DNA from: Prosthecobacter fusiformis
GTDB taxonomy: Bacteria > Verrucomicrobiota > Verrucomicrobiia > Verrucomicrobiales > Verrucomicrobiaceae
Assembly: GCF_004364345.1 (NCBI RefSeq)
Contig: NZ_SOCA01000003.1
Location: 62,001 to 126,000 of the forward strand
Reading direction: 5' to 3'
Length of the DNA stretch: 64,000 nt
The notes beneath the pieces were generated by a model that was not told where the DNA came from, did no database searches, and saw only the letters and a program-made list of their open reading frames with translations. How positions within the stretch are numbered: position 1 is the first letter of the stretch; every line of letters begins with the position of its first letter. The position numbers and the translations under genes were made by a program. Shown one piece after another: positions 36,768 through 44,952 of the stretch.

Positions 36768-37922
36768 TCACCCCAGCAGGTTGGCATTGAAAACATCCTC
36801 AGAGACCAGCCCGGCACGGTAGTGGTTCATCAGGCACTGGTCCCAGCGCAGGTTGCCTTTATAGCGCAGGGAATCCGCCAGGGAGGTGGCGCTGCCATCG
36901 TAGGCGCGCATCCCGGCCGCCACCGCATCACTGGTGTTTTGCAGGTATTCGGTCACCAGCAGGCGGCCGTTAAATCCAGTCAAGAGACCTTGGGATAAAA
37001 CAAAAGTCAGCGTCTCGCTCAGCCGGTGAAGGATGCCCGGCTGCTGATCCTTCGGAAAGAATTCCAGAATACGGTCGATGGTCTTCACCGCACCACGAGT
37101 ATGCAGGGTGGACAAGACGAAGTGTCCAGTTTGAGCCGCCTCGATGCAAGTCTCCATCGTTTCGCGATCTCGTATTTCTCCGATCAAGATGATGTTAGGC
37201 GTCTTACGCAGCACTTCTTTGAGGCCGCTTTGATACGAGATGGTATGACGTCCCACTTCCTGCTGCGTCACCAGGGAGGGAGCTGGCATACTCTTGCCCG
37301 GCTGGTTAGGATCTTCCATCGTCGTATCGTACCGGTATTCGATCGGGTCCTCGATGGTGACGATGTGCTTTTGAAAATTCCGGCGCACCCAGTCCAGGAT
37401 GGCCGCCAGCGTGGTGGATTTTCCGGACCCCGTCGGGCCCGTGATCAGCCCCAGTCCAAAGCGTCGCTGCATCAGCTCACGCAGGCTGTCGGAAATCAGC
37501 GGATCAATGCCCAAGGTCTCCAGTTGGGAAATCTTCGCCCGCAGCCAGCGGCAGGTCACGCCCATGCCATGCTCGCTCAAATGCACCTGCACACGCATGC
37601 GTACCGGGGAGCCTAAAGCCCCTTCTTCACAGCTAAAATCGATCACTCGCCGGGACCGCACCTTTTCCCACATCTGCTCCGCTGTGCCATTGCCGCTGCC
37701 ATCTGACCAGATCTCCACCGACTGCCGCGTATACAGGCCTTCTGCCAACCGTGCCACGGCCGCTGCGTCCTGGATGCCAAAAGCCTCGGCGATTTCCAGC
37801 CCGCGATTGGTATGCAGATAAATCAGCCCGCCAGTGCGCACCTGCACATCGGAAATTTCTCGTCCTGGGAAGGCGGCAGCCAGTTGGCCGAGGATGTCAT
37901 AAGAGGGAGTGGCGGAACTCAT
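36768..37922 (-). CDS. pilT: PilT-like retraction ATPase
   Basis: A 384-residue secretion/retraction ATPase of the PilT/PilU branch. Visible: N-terminal PAS-like domain, RWLRAKISQLETLGIDPLIS, Walker A GPTGSGKSTTLAAIL, Asp box TIEDPIEYRY, Walker B NIILIGEIRDRETMETCIEAAQTGHFVLSTLHT and AVKTIDRILEFFP. Unlike canonical PilT, the C-terminal AIRNLIREGK motif is not recognisable (the region reads NTSDAVAAGMRAYDGS), and a longer loop follows the Asp box (TTMEDPNQPGKSM). It is the last gene of the reverse pilus operon. Its presence argues for a dynamic pilus rather than a pure type II secretion system. Confidence 0.9.
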   Translation of the reverse strand: MSSATPSYDILGQLAAAFPGREISDVQVRTGGLIYLHTNRGLEIAEAFGIQDAAAVARLAEGLYTRQSVEIWSDGSGNGTAEQMWEKVRSRRVIDFSCEEGALGSPVRMRVQVHLSEHGMGVTCRWLRAKISQLETLGIDPLISDSLRELMQRRFGLGLITGPTGSGKSTTLAAILDWVRRNFQKHIVTIEDPIEYRYDTTMEDPNQPGKSMPAPSLVTQQEVGRHTISYQSGLKEVLRKTPNIILIGEIRDRETMETCIEAAQTGHFVLSTLHTRGAVKTIDRILEFFPKDQQPGILHRLSETLTFVLSQGLLTGFNGRLLVTEYLQNTSDAVAAGMRAYDGSATSLADSLRYKGNLRWDQCLMNHYRAGLVSEDVFNANLLG

Positions 37923-37931
37923 AGGAAAACA

Positions 37932-39884
37932 TTAATCCTGTGGGATCTCCTCGATCACCACCAGCCAGTTCATCGGATGGATGGGCGGCAGTTCAGCTGG
38001 GCTGCGCAGGGGAGAAAGCTCAGCGGAGATGCTATCCGCATGCACCGCATCATCGCTGCCAGATTTCATATCCAGTGGTTGCCAGGGCGTGGCCGTTCCA
38101 CCCGTCGCCAAGCTGCCTAATTGGCCATGATGGTCGATGAGCCGGTTGACCCCGGTCGTGCCTACTCGCAGTTCAGAGGCAAAGATAGACAGCGGGGGAT
38201 AAAACTCCGTACCCGCAGTCAGGCCGGAGCCTGTTGGAACACCTGACCTGGGCACCGCATTCAGGTCATCTCCCACATATACCCGCAAGGGAGCCACAAT
38301 AGACAGTCCAGCGGTATAACCCGTCAGGTCTTTTCCTTGGCGGATGATCAGGCACATATCTTCGGCTGCAGGCGGATTGCTCAGCGCTCTTACCGTCAGC
38401 GGATTTACCGTCGCATCCACGCCAAAGTGCAGGCTGTTATTCTTGGGCACCGTAGCTCCGCCCTGCCCCTGCAGCCAGGCATTCAACAAAGCGGGATAAA
38501 AGGTCAAACAGGAACGGCTGTTATTCGTCAGCTCCGTTTGGAAAGGCACCGCAGACCCTCCCGGCTGAAAGACTGTCGGCCAGTTGACATCGCGTTGCAG
38601 GGTGACTTGTTTGGTCCCGCCAGCCGGGTTGAGGAAACGCACGCGCAGAGCCGTCGGCGTCTGGTCTTCAAAGCTCACCACACGGATCGTTTCCACCGTC
38701 ACCGGGCACCGTGCACCGCCTGCGATGTAAGTTTCCCACGCATTCAGGCTGGCACCGACAGGGGCGCGTTGCAGGTAGGGCAGTCCGGTGGGCAGGGGCA
38801 TGAAGCTCAGACGACCGGAGTTCGCGGATAAGGCCACGGGCAGTGCATCTGTGCCCTGGGCTGCTTGCAGTCGCTCGCGTTCACCCATGGCATCGAAGTC
38901 CGCTCCGACAGAGACGCCACCCAGGTCCATCTCCTGTGTCAGCTCGATGCCGCTGCGTCCTGCCAGCCGCTCCGCTCCATAGGCTCCTTCCACCCGCATT
39001 TGATCCGCATAAACAGCCCCCTGGATGCTTACCGTACCTGCATTCCATGCCGTGCCATCCTCATGCTGGCCGATGGTGGCAAACGTGGCTGCTTCGATGG
39101 GCATCTGGGAGGGCACTTCATACAGTGAGAGAACATAGTGCCGCGCCACACTGCTGCTGCGGTTGCCATAGTTCACGGTAAAGGCCCACCAGTTCCTCTT
39201 GGCCACAAAGGGCTCCCCAGGTGCCGCGTATCCGAACCGGATGTTCGGATATGGGATCAGGTTATAAGTGGGATATGCCACCACATCCGCCAGCAGACCC
39301 GGCACCTGCGTCGCATACCTTTTTAATGGGGTGACCAGAGGCCGCCTTGCATCGGCAGCTTGCAATGCCGCACTCATGTCCAGCAGCGGAGGCACTTTCC
39401 CGGCGTAGGCCGTCTGGGCAAAAACGTTCGCATAAGCCGTCGTCCCAGGCGTCACCTCACCCGGCTGGCCTGTCAGGGAGGTGATCCAGCTCTGCACTTC
39501 CATGCCGCTGTGGTCTCCCACATCCCCGCTGCGTTTCCCCAGCAGTCCCAGGGCCTCCGCCAGCTCGGGAGGCAGGCGGTTGGAGGCCGATGAAAGTGTC
39601 ACAGCCTCTGTAAAAATAGCATCCCAATCATGGTCTTCCCCCTCCGTCAGATTGGCTTTCATGCAGGCGATGGCCTTGTTTGGAAACACCGCCACCAGCG
39701 CCCTCAGGAGCGCCTCCTCCCGCTGATGATAGTCCGCTTTCAGTTGCGTTTTCGATGCATGATCACGGTTCATGATCGTCTGCTTGAAGAGCATCGCCAG
39801 ACTGAAGGTCAGCATGAGCGCGATGCCTGTGATGATCGGCAGCGCAGCATAACCAGAAGTTTGTTTGATTGGATAAAGCCTCAT
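37932..39884 (-). CDS. Large GspK/PilX-like minor pseudopilin
   Basis: A 650-residue protein whose N-terminus MRLYPIKQTSG-YAALPIITGIALMLTFSLAMLFKQ has the class III cleavage Gly and a long hydrophobic helix but no Glu at +5, as in GspK and PilX. The following segment (HQREEALLRALVAVFPNKAIACM) resembles the PilX N-terminal domain. The rest is a large beta-rich exported region (WWAFTVNYGNRSSSVARHYVLSLYEVP, GTVSIQGAVYADQMRVEG) that is far longer than usual GspK (about 330). It could be a tip adhesin or substrate. It may correspond to the long A protein of the Verru_Chthon pseudopilin cassettes of this phylum, but I cannot confirm that. It overlaps the upstream gene by 4 nt. Confidence 0.78.
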   Translation of the reverse strand: MRLYPIKQTSGYAALPIITGIALMLTFSLAMLFKQTIMNRDHASKTQLKADYHQREEALLRALVAVFPNKAIACMKANLTEGEDHDWDAIFTEAVTLSSASNRLPPELAEALGLLGKRSGDVGDHSGMEVQSWITSLTGQPGEVTPGTTAYANVFAQTAYAGKVPPLLDMSAALQAADARRPLVTPLKRYATQVPGLLADVVAYPTYNLIPYPNIRFGYAAPGEPFVAKRNWWAFTVNYGNRSSSVARHYVLSLYEVPSQMPIEAATFATIGQHEDGTAWNAGTVSIQGAVYADQMRVEGAYGAERLAGRSGIELTQEMDLGGVSVGADFDAMGERERLQAAQGTDALPVALSANSGRLSFMPLPTGLPYLQRAPVGASLNAWETYIAGGARCPVTVETIRVVSFEDQTPTALRVRFLNPAGGTKQVTLQRDVNWPTVFQPGGSAVPFQTELTNNSRSCLTFYPALLNAWLQGQGGATVPKNNSLHFGVDATVNPLTVRALSNPPAAEDMCLIIRQGKDLTGYTAGLSIVAPLRVYVGDDLNAVPRSGVPTGSGLTAGTEFYPPLSIFASELRVGTTGVNRLIDHHGQLGSLATGGTATPWQPLDMKSGSDDAVHADSISAELSPLRSPAELPPIHPMNWLVVIEEIPQD

Positions 39885-40414
39885 CGGGAACCTCCGCAGT
39901 AGCTGATTTCCTCGCCATTTGGCCCCGTCAGGGTAGCCACCAGGATACCCTCATCGGCCCTGAAATTTACTCCCTGAAGGCCCTGGCAGATCAGCCAGGA
40001 CGTCATCGTCCCATCCTCCTGCCGCGCGTAAAATCTCAGGTTCGTACCTGTTCCCCCCGCTTCTGCCGCGATGATGCGCTCCTCCGTCGTTTGGCCTGCG
40101 GTTCGGAAAAATAGCCTCACCGCACGGCCTCCCGTTAATACAGGCGCTGCCGCTGTCTGCGCGCCTTCCAGGTTCGAGTAGATAAAATAGTGGTCCGTCT
40201 TTTGGAAAATACGGCCCAGGATATCACCGATCTTCGGTGCCTCCTCCGCCAGGAAAGACTGGCGCTGGGCCATGGTCATAAAGTTTAGATGCTGCTGCAG
40301 CATCACCACCAGCGCCCCGCTCAGCATCACCATCAGACCCATGGCCGTAGAGACCTCCATCAGCGTAAAGCCAGGGCGGAGGCGGCTTGGGCGTCTGGGA
40401 AAAAGAGTCTTCAT
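39881..40414 (-). CDS. Minor pseudopilin, GspJ/PilW-like
   Basis: A 177-residue protein with the class III signal LRPG-FTLMEVSTAMGLMVMLSGALVVMLQQ (Phe +1, Glu +5) and a beta-rich C-terminal part (FIYSNLEGAQTAAAPVLTGGRAVRLFFRTAG, LRFYARQEDGTMTSWLICQG). Size and place next to the GspK-like gene suggest the GspJ or PilW position of a minor pseudopilin tip complex. Translationally coupled on both sides. Confidence 0.82.
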   Translation of the reverse strand: MKTLFPRRPSRLRPGFTLMEVSTAMGLMVMLSGALVVMLQQHLNFMTMAQRQSFLAEEAPKIGDILGRIFQKTDHYFIYSNLEGAQTAAAPVLTGGRAVRLFFRTAGQTTEERIIAAEAGGTGTNLRFYARQEDGTMTSWLICQGLQGVNFRADEGILVATLTGPNGEEISYCGGSR

Positions 40415-40875
40415 TGCACACGCAGGATGGAGCGGGTTTTGGTATATTGCTCATCGCCGATGTTATACACCAGGATGGAGTGCAGCCTCCACATGGCCTG
40501 GGAGAGCTCGCTGTCCTCCACCGCCTCCGCCGTGCGAAAGCGTTTCAAGACCCCCTGCACTACTTGTCCGCCTGCCTGTCGTCCCAGAGTCACCGTTTGC
40601 TCATTCACCACCAGGCCTTCGCTGGATTGAGCGGGCCATGAGGAGGCATCGCTTGCCACATCGGCAAAAGGGATGCGGTTGGCCAGTGCCGTTTCACGAG
40701 TCAGATAGGCATCCGTCAGCGTTTGCATGATCGCCCACTGATTCCCAGAGATCGCCAACATGGAGGCTCGCATCAGCACCAGCGCCAGCATCGTGGTAAG
40801 ACCCATCGCCACCGAGACCTCAATGATGAGGCTGCCCGGTCTGCGGCGCTGCGTTGGCTGGTGGATCCGCTTCAT
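40411..40875 (-). CDS. Minor pseudopilin, GspI/PilV-like
   Basis: A 154-residue protein with prepilin signal RRRPG-SLIIEVSVAMGLTTMLALVLMRASMLA (Ser +1, Glu +5) and a short globular domain. It is encoded first of the three linked pseudopilin genes (I-J-K order), overlapping neighbours by 4 nt at each end. GspI and PilV are the usual occupants of this position. Confidence 0.8.
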   Translation of the reverse strand: MKRIHQPTQRRRPGSLIIEVSVAMGLTTMLALVLMRASMLAISGNQWAIMQTLTDAYLTRETALANRIPFADVASDASSWPAQSSEGLVVNEQTVTLGRQAGGQVVQGVLKRFRTAEAVEDSELSQAMWRLHSILVYNIGDEQYTKTRSILRVQ

Positions 40876-41951
40876 GGCCCTGTGGAGAGCTCCGTCGTAC
40901 TAATCTGTCCGCGTGAGGAAATGACACGGTCCACTTCAAACGTGACATACAAAAGCCGCTCGGGAGCACGGCCGAAGAAGGGTGTCTCCGTCACCACCTC
41001 CAGCGTGTAGATGCCATCCTGGGCTGCATAGTTTGACAGGTCATCCATGGAGATCTCAATGTTTTGAGGAACATTCGTGGAGGCTTCCGTATGGGTGGGA
41101 TTGTAGTAAGCACCGTATTCACGCTCAGTCCCTTTGATCTTTGTTCCGTCTGTCCCCAACGACTGGGTACCTGGATACACCTGCACGAAGGTGCGGGAAT
41201 CTGGATACAAATTGGTGAACCGCACAATGATGGAGGGAATCCGGTCAATGAAGACCTGGTTGGAAGTGATGTTTTCAACACTCGCGGTGGCCACTGGCCA
41301 GACCTCCACCTTGGGTTGCGCCAGGATCGTATCCGGCACCCCGTCAGCGGCATAGCGCACAAAGGTATAGACCTGCTCACCACAGCCGGCGGAAAGGCGG
41401 GGCGAACTCAATTGATGGTAGAGGCCGTTGGCGCTGGTATTCCCATTTCCTAGGTTGGCTTCGCTGATGAGATACTGCGGTGCGTTCATGCCGGAAAAGG
41501 TCAGCGGATCGTAATTGCGCCCATGACAGGTGAAATACACCTCCCGCTCCGCCTTGGCGGAACTGCCTGCCACCAGTCCAGACACTTGAACCGTGAAGCC
41601 AAAGGGGCGGTCCGCCCGGGTGCGTCGCACATAGTTGGAGGAGGCGGGATCACCCCGTACATAGCTGTCTTCAGTCGTGATTTGAAACATCACCTCAGGC
41701 GCATAGGCTCGGATCAGTTTGGTATCCAGCAGGTACACCTTGGTATCCCAGGCAGTCCCGCGGGCATACAGTTCAAAGGTTGAACCCAGATCACTCACTG
41801 GTAGCGGAGCCTGAAACGGGCCGCCCGTGGCTGTGAGGGGGATGTCATAGAGCATCCCGTTCGTCAGGTTCGTTTGGCGCACCCAGGCTTGGGAATCCGC
41901 CTGCGCCGTCAGCGCCGCTGCGGTCAGGGTTAAGATCAGGAGCTTTTTCAT
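40872..41951 (-). CDS. Exported beta-rich protein of reverse pilus operon
   Basis: A 359-residue protein from ATG 41951 (MKKLLILTLTAAALTAQADS, a signal peptide; 24 upstream residues are in frame but look non-coding). The mature part is rich in Tyr, Thr and Asn with repeated beta-strand-like patterns (FTVQVSGLVAGSSAKAEREVYFTCHG, VFIDRIPSIIVRFTNLYPDSRTFVQVYPG, YTLEVVTETPFFGRAPERLLYVTFEVDR). No family is recognised. Coupling to the pseudopilin genes suggests a pilus-associated surface protein or a secreted substrate. Confidence 0.72.
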   Translation of the reverse strand: MKKLLILTLTAAALTAQADSQAWVRQTNLTNGMLYDIPLTATGGPFQAPLPVSDLGSTFELYARGTAWDTKVYLLDTKLIRAYAPEVMFQITTEDSYVRGDPASSNYVRRTRADRPFGFTVQVSGLVAGSSAKAEREVYFTCHGRNYDPLTFSGMNAPQYLISEANLGNGNTSANGLYHQLSSPRLSAGCGEQVYTFVRYAADGVPDTILAQPKVEVWPVATASVENITSNQVFIDRIPSIIVRFTNLYPDSRTFVQVYPGTQSLGTDGTKIKGTEREYGAYYNPTHTEASTNVPQNIEISMDDLSNYAAQDGIYTLEVVTETPFFGRAPERLLYVTFEVDRVISSRGQISTTELSTGP

Positions 41952-41965
41952 AGTCGTGACCAGTT

Positions 41966-42532
41966 TTATGGGGCCGTCCTTTTGATAGGTGCAGGAGTGG
42001 GTTCCAGCACGCTGATGGGGCACTGCCGGTAAACAGAGACCAGCAGTTGATTGCTCTTCGCGGTTTCTTTCAGCACCGCCGCAGCCAGTTTGGCATCACC
42101 CTCCGCCATTTTCAGGGGCACTTCTTTCCCTGCCAGCCAGGACGCATTGCGCTTCAAAAAATCTGGCCAGTAAGTAAAATCACCCTTCGGTTCCGCAATA
42201 ATCCTTTCTCTGAGTGCTGCTGGCAGGTGCAGGATGGAGCCAATAGGGATCAGCGTATGCATTTGCCCATCAAACAGAATGATGGATTTTTTATACAGAG
42301 TGTTACCCAGCTCCGGCCGCACTTCAGGCAGGGGCCGCATCATGGCAGCCATTTGCTCCGCCATGGGTTTTGTCTTGGCAGCTTCAGCCTGCAGGTTTTC
42401 TTCCTTGGCAGTCTCCCGGGCATTTTCCCACCGGGTCGGTGGGGCCAGTTGGCCGTGGAGATTGCACGCGAATATGACGGGGCACAGACATGCCATCCAT
42501 GGCAGCGCCATGCGCAGGAGGGGGGATTTCAT
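41966..42532 (-). CDS. Exported protein of unknown function in reverse pilus operon
   Basis: A 188-residue protein with a signal peptide (MALPWMACLCPVIFACNLHGQ) and a helical, charged N-terminal half (ENARETAKEENLQAEAAKTKPMAEQM) followed by KSIILFDGQMHTLIPIGSILHLPAALRERII and WPDFLKRNASWLAGKEVPL. No family is recognised. It lies 14 nt from the next gene and 18 nt after the previous one. Confidence 0.7.
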   Translation of the reverse strand: MKSPLLRMALPWMACLCPVIFACNLHGQLAPPTRWENARETAKEENLQAEAAKTKPMAEQMAAMMRPLPEVRPELGNTLYKKSIILFDGQMHTLIPIGSILHLPAALRERIIAEPKGDFTYWPDFLKRNASWLAGKEVPLKMAEGDAKLAAAVLKETAKSNQLLVSVYRQCPISVLEPTPAPIKRTAP

Positions 42533-42550
42533 GCTGGGGGTGATTTCGGG

Positions 42551-43216
42551 TTATTCGCGGGTGATGCTGGCCAGTCCTTGGGGCTGGGAACCCGCATCTT
42601 CCAGGAGCCAGGATCCCACAGCGAACTGGAGATTGCCCGTGGGCGGTGGTGGATCCTTTTGATATTCTGCCAGGATGTCGAAAATGCCGTCCGGTTTGGA
42701 CGCTGAATTGTCACACTGCCAGGTCAGTTTGATCTTCATCGGCACCGTATTGGCGCGGAAAACACAGGCGGAAGGAATGGTCGTCTTTTTGATCGGGCTC
42801 TTGTTAAATTCAGTCACATTAGCCCATGAAACCTGGCACGAAGCTTTGTTGGGTGTGGGCTTGTCGTCTGCGACAGTTGCTTTGCAGACGAGGCTGCCGC
42901 CACTGCCACCCCCGCTGCCGCCACCTCCAGAGCTACCGCCGCCATCATCGTCGTCGTCGTCATCATCATCGTCATCATCGTCGTCGTCATTGTTATTGCC
43001 CCCGCCTGAGCCGGAACTGGTCACCGCCGTCCCTTTTCCCTGACAGCCAGTGAATGAAAATTTGTAGCATCCCGGTAGAGTGACTTCTTTTTTAAACGGA
43101 CACGATGTGGCAGACTGGGTATTCACTGGCACACCGGGCGCTCTGAGCGAGCAGGCCGCACGGACCATTGCGCAGCCCAGAACAAACAGAAGGATCATGC
43201 AAAGGTAGTTTTTCAT
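42551..43216 (-). CDS. Exported protein with 15-Asp tract, first gene of reverse pilus operon
   Basis: A 221-residue protein from ATG 43216 (signal peptide MKNYLCMILLFVLGCAMVRA; an earlier in-frame ATG at 43270 is less likely). The middle holds NNN, 15 consecutive Asp and a Gly/Ser-rich tail (about residues 75-110; bases 42944-42988 for the Asp run). The Asp codons are mixed GAT and GAC, so this is not a simple trinucleotide run. Flanking domains carry several Cys (SCPFKKEVTLPGCYKFSFTGCQGK and ASCQVSW, SACVFRAN, WQCDN) that may form disulfides. Acidic tracts like this often bind calcium or other cations. It is unrecognised and leads the pilus operon. Confidence 0.72.
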   Translation of the reverse strand: MKNYLCMILLFVLGCAMVRAACSLRAPGVPVNTQSATSCPFKKEVTLPGCYKFSFTGCQGKGTAVTSSGSGGGNNNDDDDDDDDDDDDDDDGGGSSGGGGSGGGSGGSLVCKATVADDKPTPNKASCQVSWANVTEFNKSPIKKTTIPSACVFRANTVPMKIKLTWQCDNSASKPDGIFDILAEYQKDPPPPTGNLQFAVGSWLLEDAGSQPQGLASITRE

Positions 43217-43275
43217 ATTTTTGATAAAATCCGTTCTCGCAATATTTGTATCAAATGTGAGAATATGCAACAGAA

Positions 43276-43281
43276 ATTATA
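43276..43281 (-). promoter_or_regulatory. -10 element candidate of the reverse pilus operon
   Basis: A perfect TATAAT on the minus strand about 55 bp before the poly-Asp gene start. The matching -35 is poor (TTGAAA is 14 bp away, not 17), so confidence is low. The whole 43217-43450 gap between this gene and the divergent HTTM gene is AT-rich and contains no gene. Confidence 0.35.
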
Positions 43282-43450
43282 GCCAGATGTGTTATTTTCA
43301 AAAAAAGTCCCCTTGGCAGATAAACTTCTTAAACCCATCTCATGACCCCAATCCCTGCTCCCAGGCTGTTTCGATGGCATTTGTAGCTCCATTCAAATTC
43401 TCATTTGATCTCTAAGTTATCAAAACTGAAAGTCTCTTTCCTAAGTCGAT

Positions 43451-44941
43451 ATGTCTGAAGGTTCACCTCCCACCCACCTCACCATGGATGAAATATCGCC
43501 TTCTGCGCAGGGCACCTCAGTTCCCTCATCTTCTCCGTGGTCCCAGCGTCTCCATGCTTTTCTCTTTTCGCCGGTTCACATCGCCTGGCTGGTGATTTTC
43601 CGCATCGCTTTCGGCGGCATCATGCTGTGGGAAGTGTGGCGGTACTTTGCCATGGATCGCATCCGGCGGTATTACATCGAGCCGCATTTTCACTTCACCT
43701 ACTATGGTTTTGAATGGGTAAAGCCGTGGGAAGGGGATGGCATGTACCACCACTTTTATGCCCTGGGTGCTCTCTCCATCTGCATCCTTTTCGGTCTCTA
43801 TTACCGGTTGGCCACCACCTTGTTTTTTTTGGGTTTTACGTATGTCTTCCTCCTGGATCAGACCCAGCACCTGAACCACTTTTATCTGGTCAGTCTCATC
43901 TCCTTTCTGCTGATTTTCGTTCCTGCACACCGTGCCTTTTCTTTGGATGCCTGGCGCATGCCCAAACTGCACACGACGACTGTCCCTGGCTGGTCTCTCT
44001 GGCTGCTGCGCGCTCAGATCGGGCTGGTGTACTTTTTTGGCGGCATCGCCAAGATGGGCCCGGATTGGCTGGCGGGTGAGCCCATGCGTTCATGGTTGGC
44101 AGCCCGGATGGATTTTCCCGTCATTGGCCCCTATTTCCAGGATGAGCGGGTAGTGGCTGGTTTCGTTTATGGCGGTCTGTTGCTGGACCTTCTGGTCGTT
44201 CCCGCACTTCTATGGAAGCGCACCCGCATCTGGGCCTTTCTTGCGGCTGTGGCCTTCCATCTTTTAAATGCCCGCTTGTTCTCCATCGGCATCTTTCCCT
44301 GGTTCATGCTTTGTGCCACGCTGATCTTCTTTCCTGCGGACCTGCCACGTCGGATCTGGCAATCAGTCTTGGGTAAAAAAAGCCCGGCCTCATCACCTCT
44401 TCTGTCCATGACCACCAGTCCTTGGACCCGTAGCCAACACGTCACCGCTGTCCTCCTGGCGGCCTATTTTCTGGTTCAAATCCTCATGCCCCTGCGACAC
44501 TGGCTATACCCTGGAAATGTGGATTGGACTGAGGAGGGACATCGCTTCTCCTGGCACATGAAGCTTCGTTCCAAAGATGCCCAGGCCACCTTTCTTGTCA
44601 CCGACCTCCGCAATGGCCACATCACCGAAGTGTATCCTGGGGAATATCTCACGGAGCGTCAGTGCGGAAAGATGGCCAACCGACCGGACATGATCCTTCA
44701 GTTTGCCCACTACCTGGCGGAGCAGCTCAAGCGGCAGGATTATGAAAAGGTGGAAGTGCGCGCCCATATCATGGCCTCACTAAATGGCCGCAAACCTCAG
44801 TTACTCGTGGACCCCACCGTGGACCTCTCCAGAGAGCCTCGCAACTTGGCGCCCGCTCGCTGGATCATGCCCCTCACGGAGCCGCTAAAAAGACAGCCCT
44901 CTATGGCCATCCTCCCCCACGATACTGAGACCAAGGACTGA
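43451..44941 (+). CDS. HTTM-domain membrane protein (vitamin K-dependent carboxylase-like)
   Basis: A 496-residue polytopic membrane protein. The N-terminal 330 residues match the HTTM/VKG carboxylase-like fold: ARLVIFRIAFGGIMLWEVWR-type first helix, HFHFTYYGFEWVKPWEGDGMYHHFYALG, YRLATTLFFLGFTYVFLLDQTQHLNHFYLVSLISFLLIFVP, RAQIGLVYFFGGIAKMGPDWL and FHLLNARLFSIGIFPWFML. The C-terminal domain (HRFSWHMKLRSKDAQATFLVTD, REPRNLAPARWIMPL) is soluble and typical of the longer bacterial members. The reaction of the bacterial proteins is mostly unknown. It starts divergently from the poly-Asp gene. Confidence 0.88.
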   Translation: MSEGSPPTHLTMDEISPSAQGTSVPSSSPWSQRLHAFLFSPVHIAWLVIFRIAFGGIMLWEVWRYFAMDRIRRYYIEPHFHFTYYGFEWVKPWEGDGMYHHFYALGALSICILFGLYYRLATTLFFLGFTYVFLLDQTQHLNHFYLVSLISFLLIFVPAHRAFSLDAWRMPKLHTTTVPGWSLWLLRAQIGLVYFFGGIAKMGPDWLAGEPMRSWLAARMDFPVIGPYFQDERVVAGFVYGGLLLDLLVVPALLWKRTRIWAFLAAVAFHLLNARLFSIGIFPWFMLCATLIFFPADLPRRIWQSVLGKKSPASSPLLSMTTSPWTRSQHVTAVLLAAYFLVQILMPLRHWLYPGNVDWTEEGHRFSWHMKLRSKDAQATFLVTDLRNGHITEVYPGEYLTERQCGKMANRPDMILQFAHYLAEQLKRQDYEKVEVRAHIMASLNGRKPQLLVDPTVDLSREPRNLAPARWIMPLTEPLKRQPSMAILPHDTETKD

Positions 44942-44952
44942 CCCGCCCGATA

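Noticed and set aside
42675..43043. Plus-strand open frame with a Ser-rich run opposite the poly-Asp gene
   Set aside because: The Ser run is only the complement of the Asp codons; no signal peptide or ribosome binding site.
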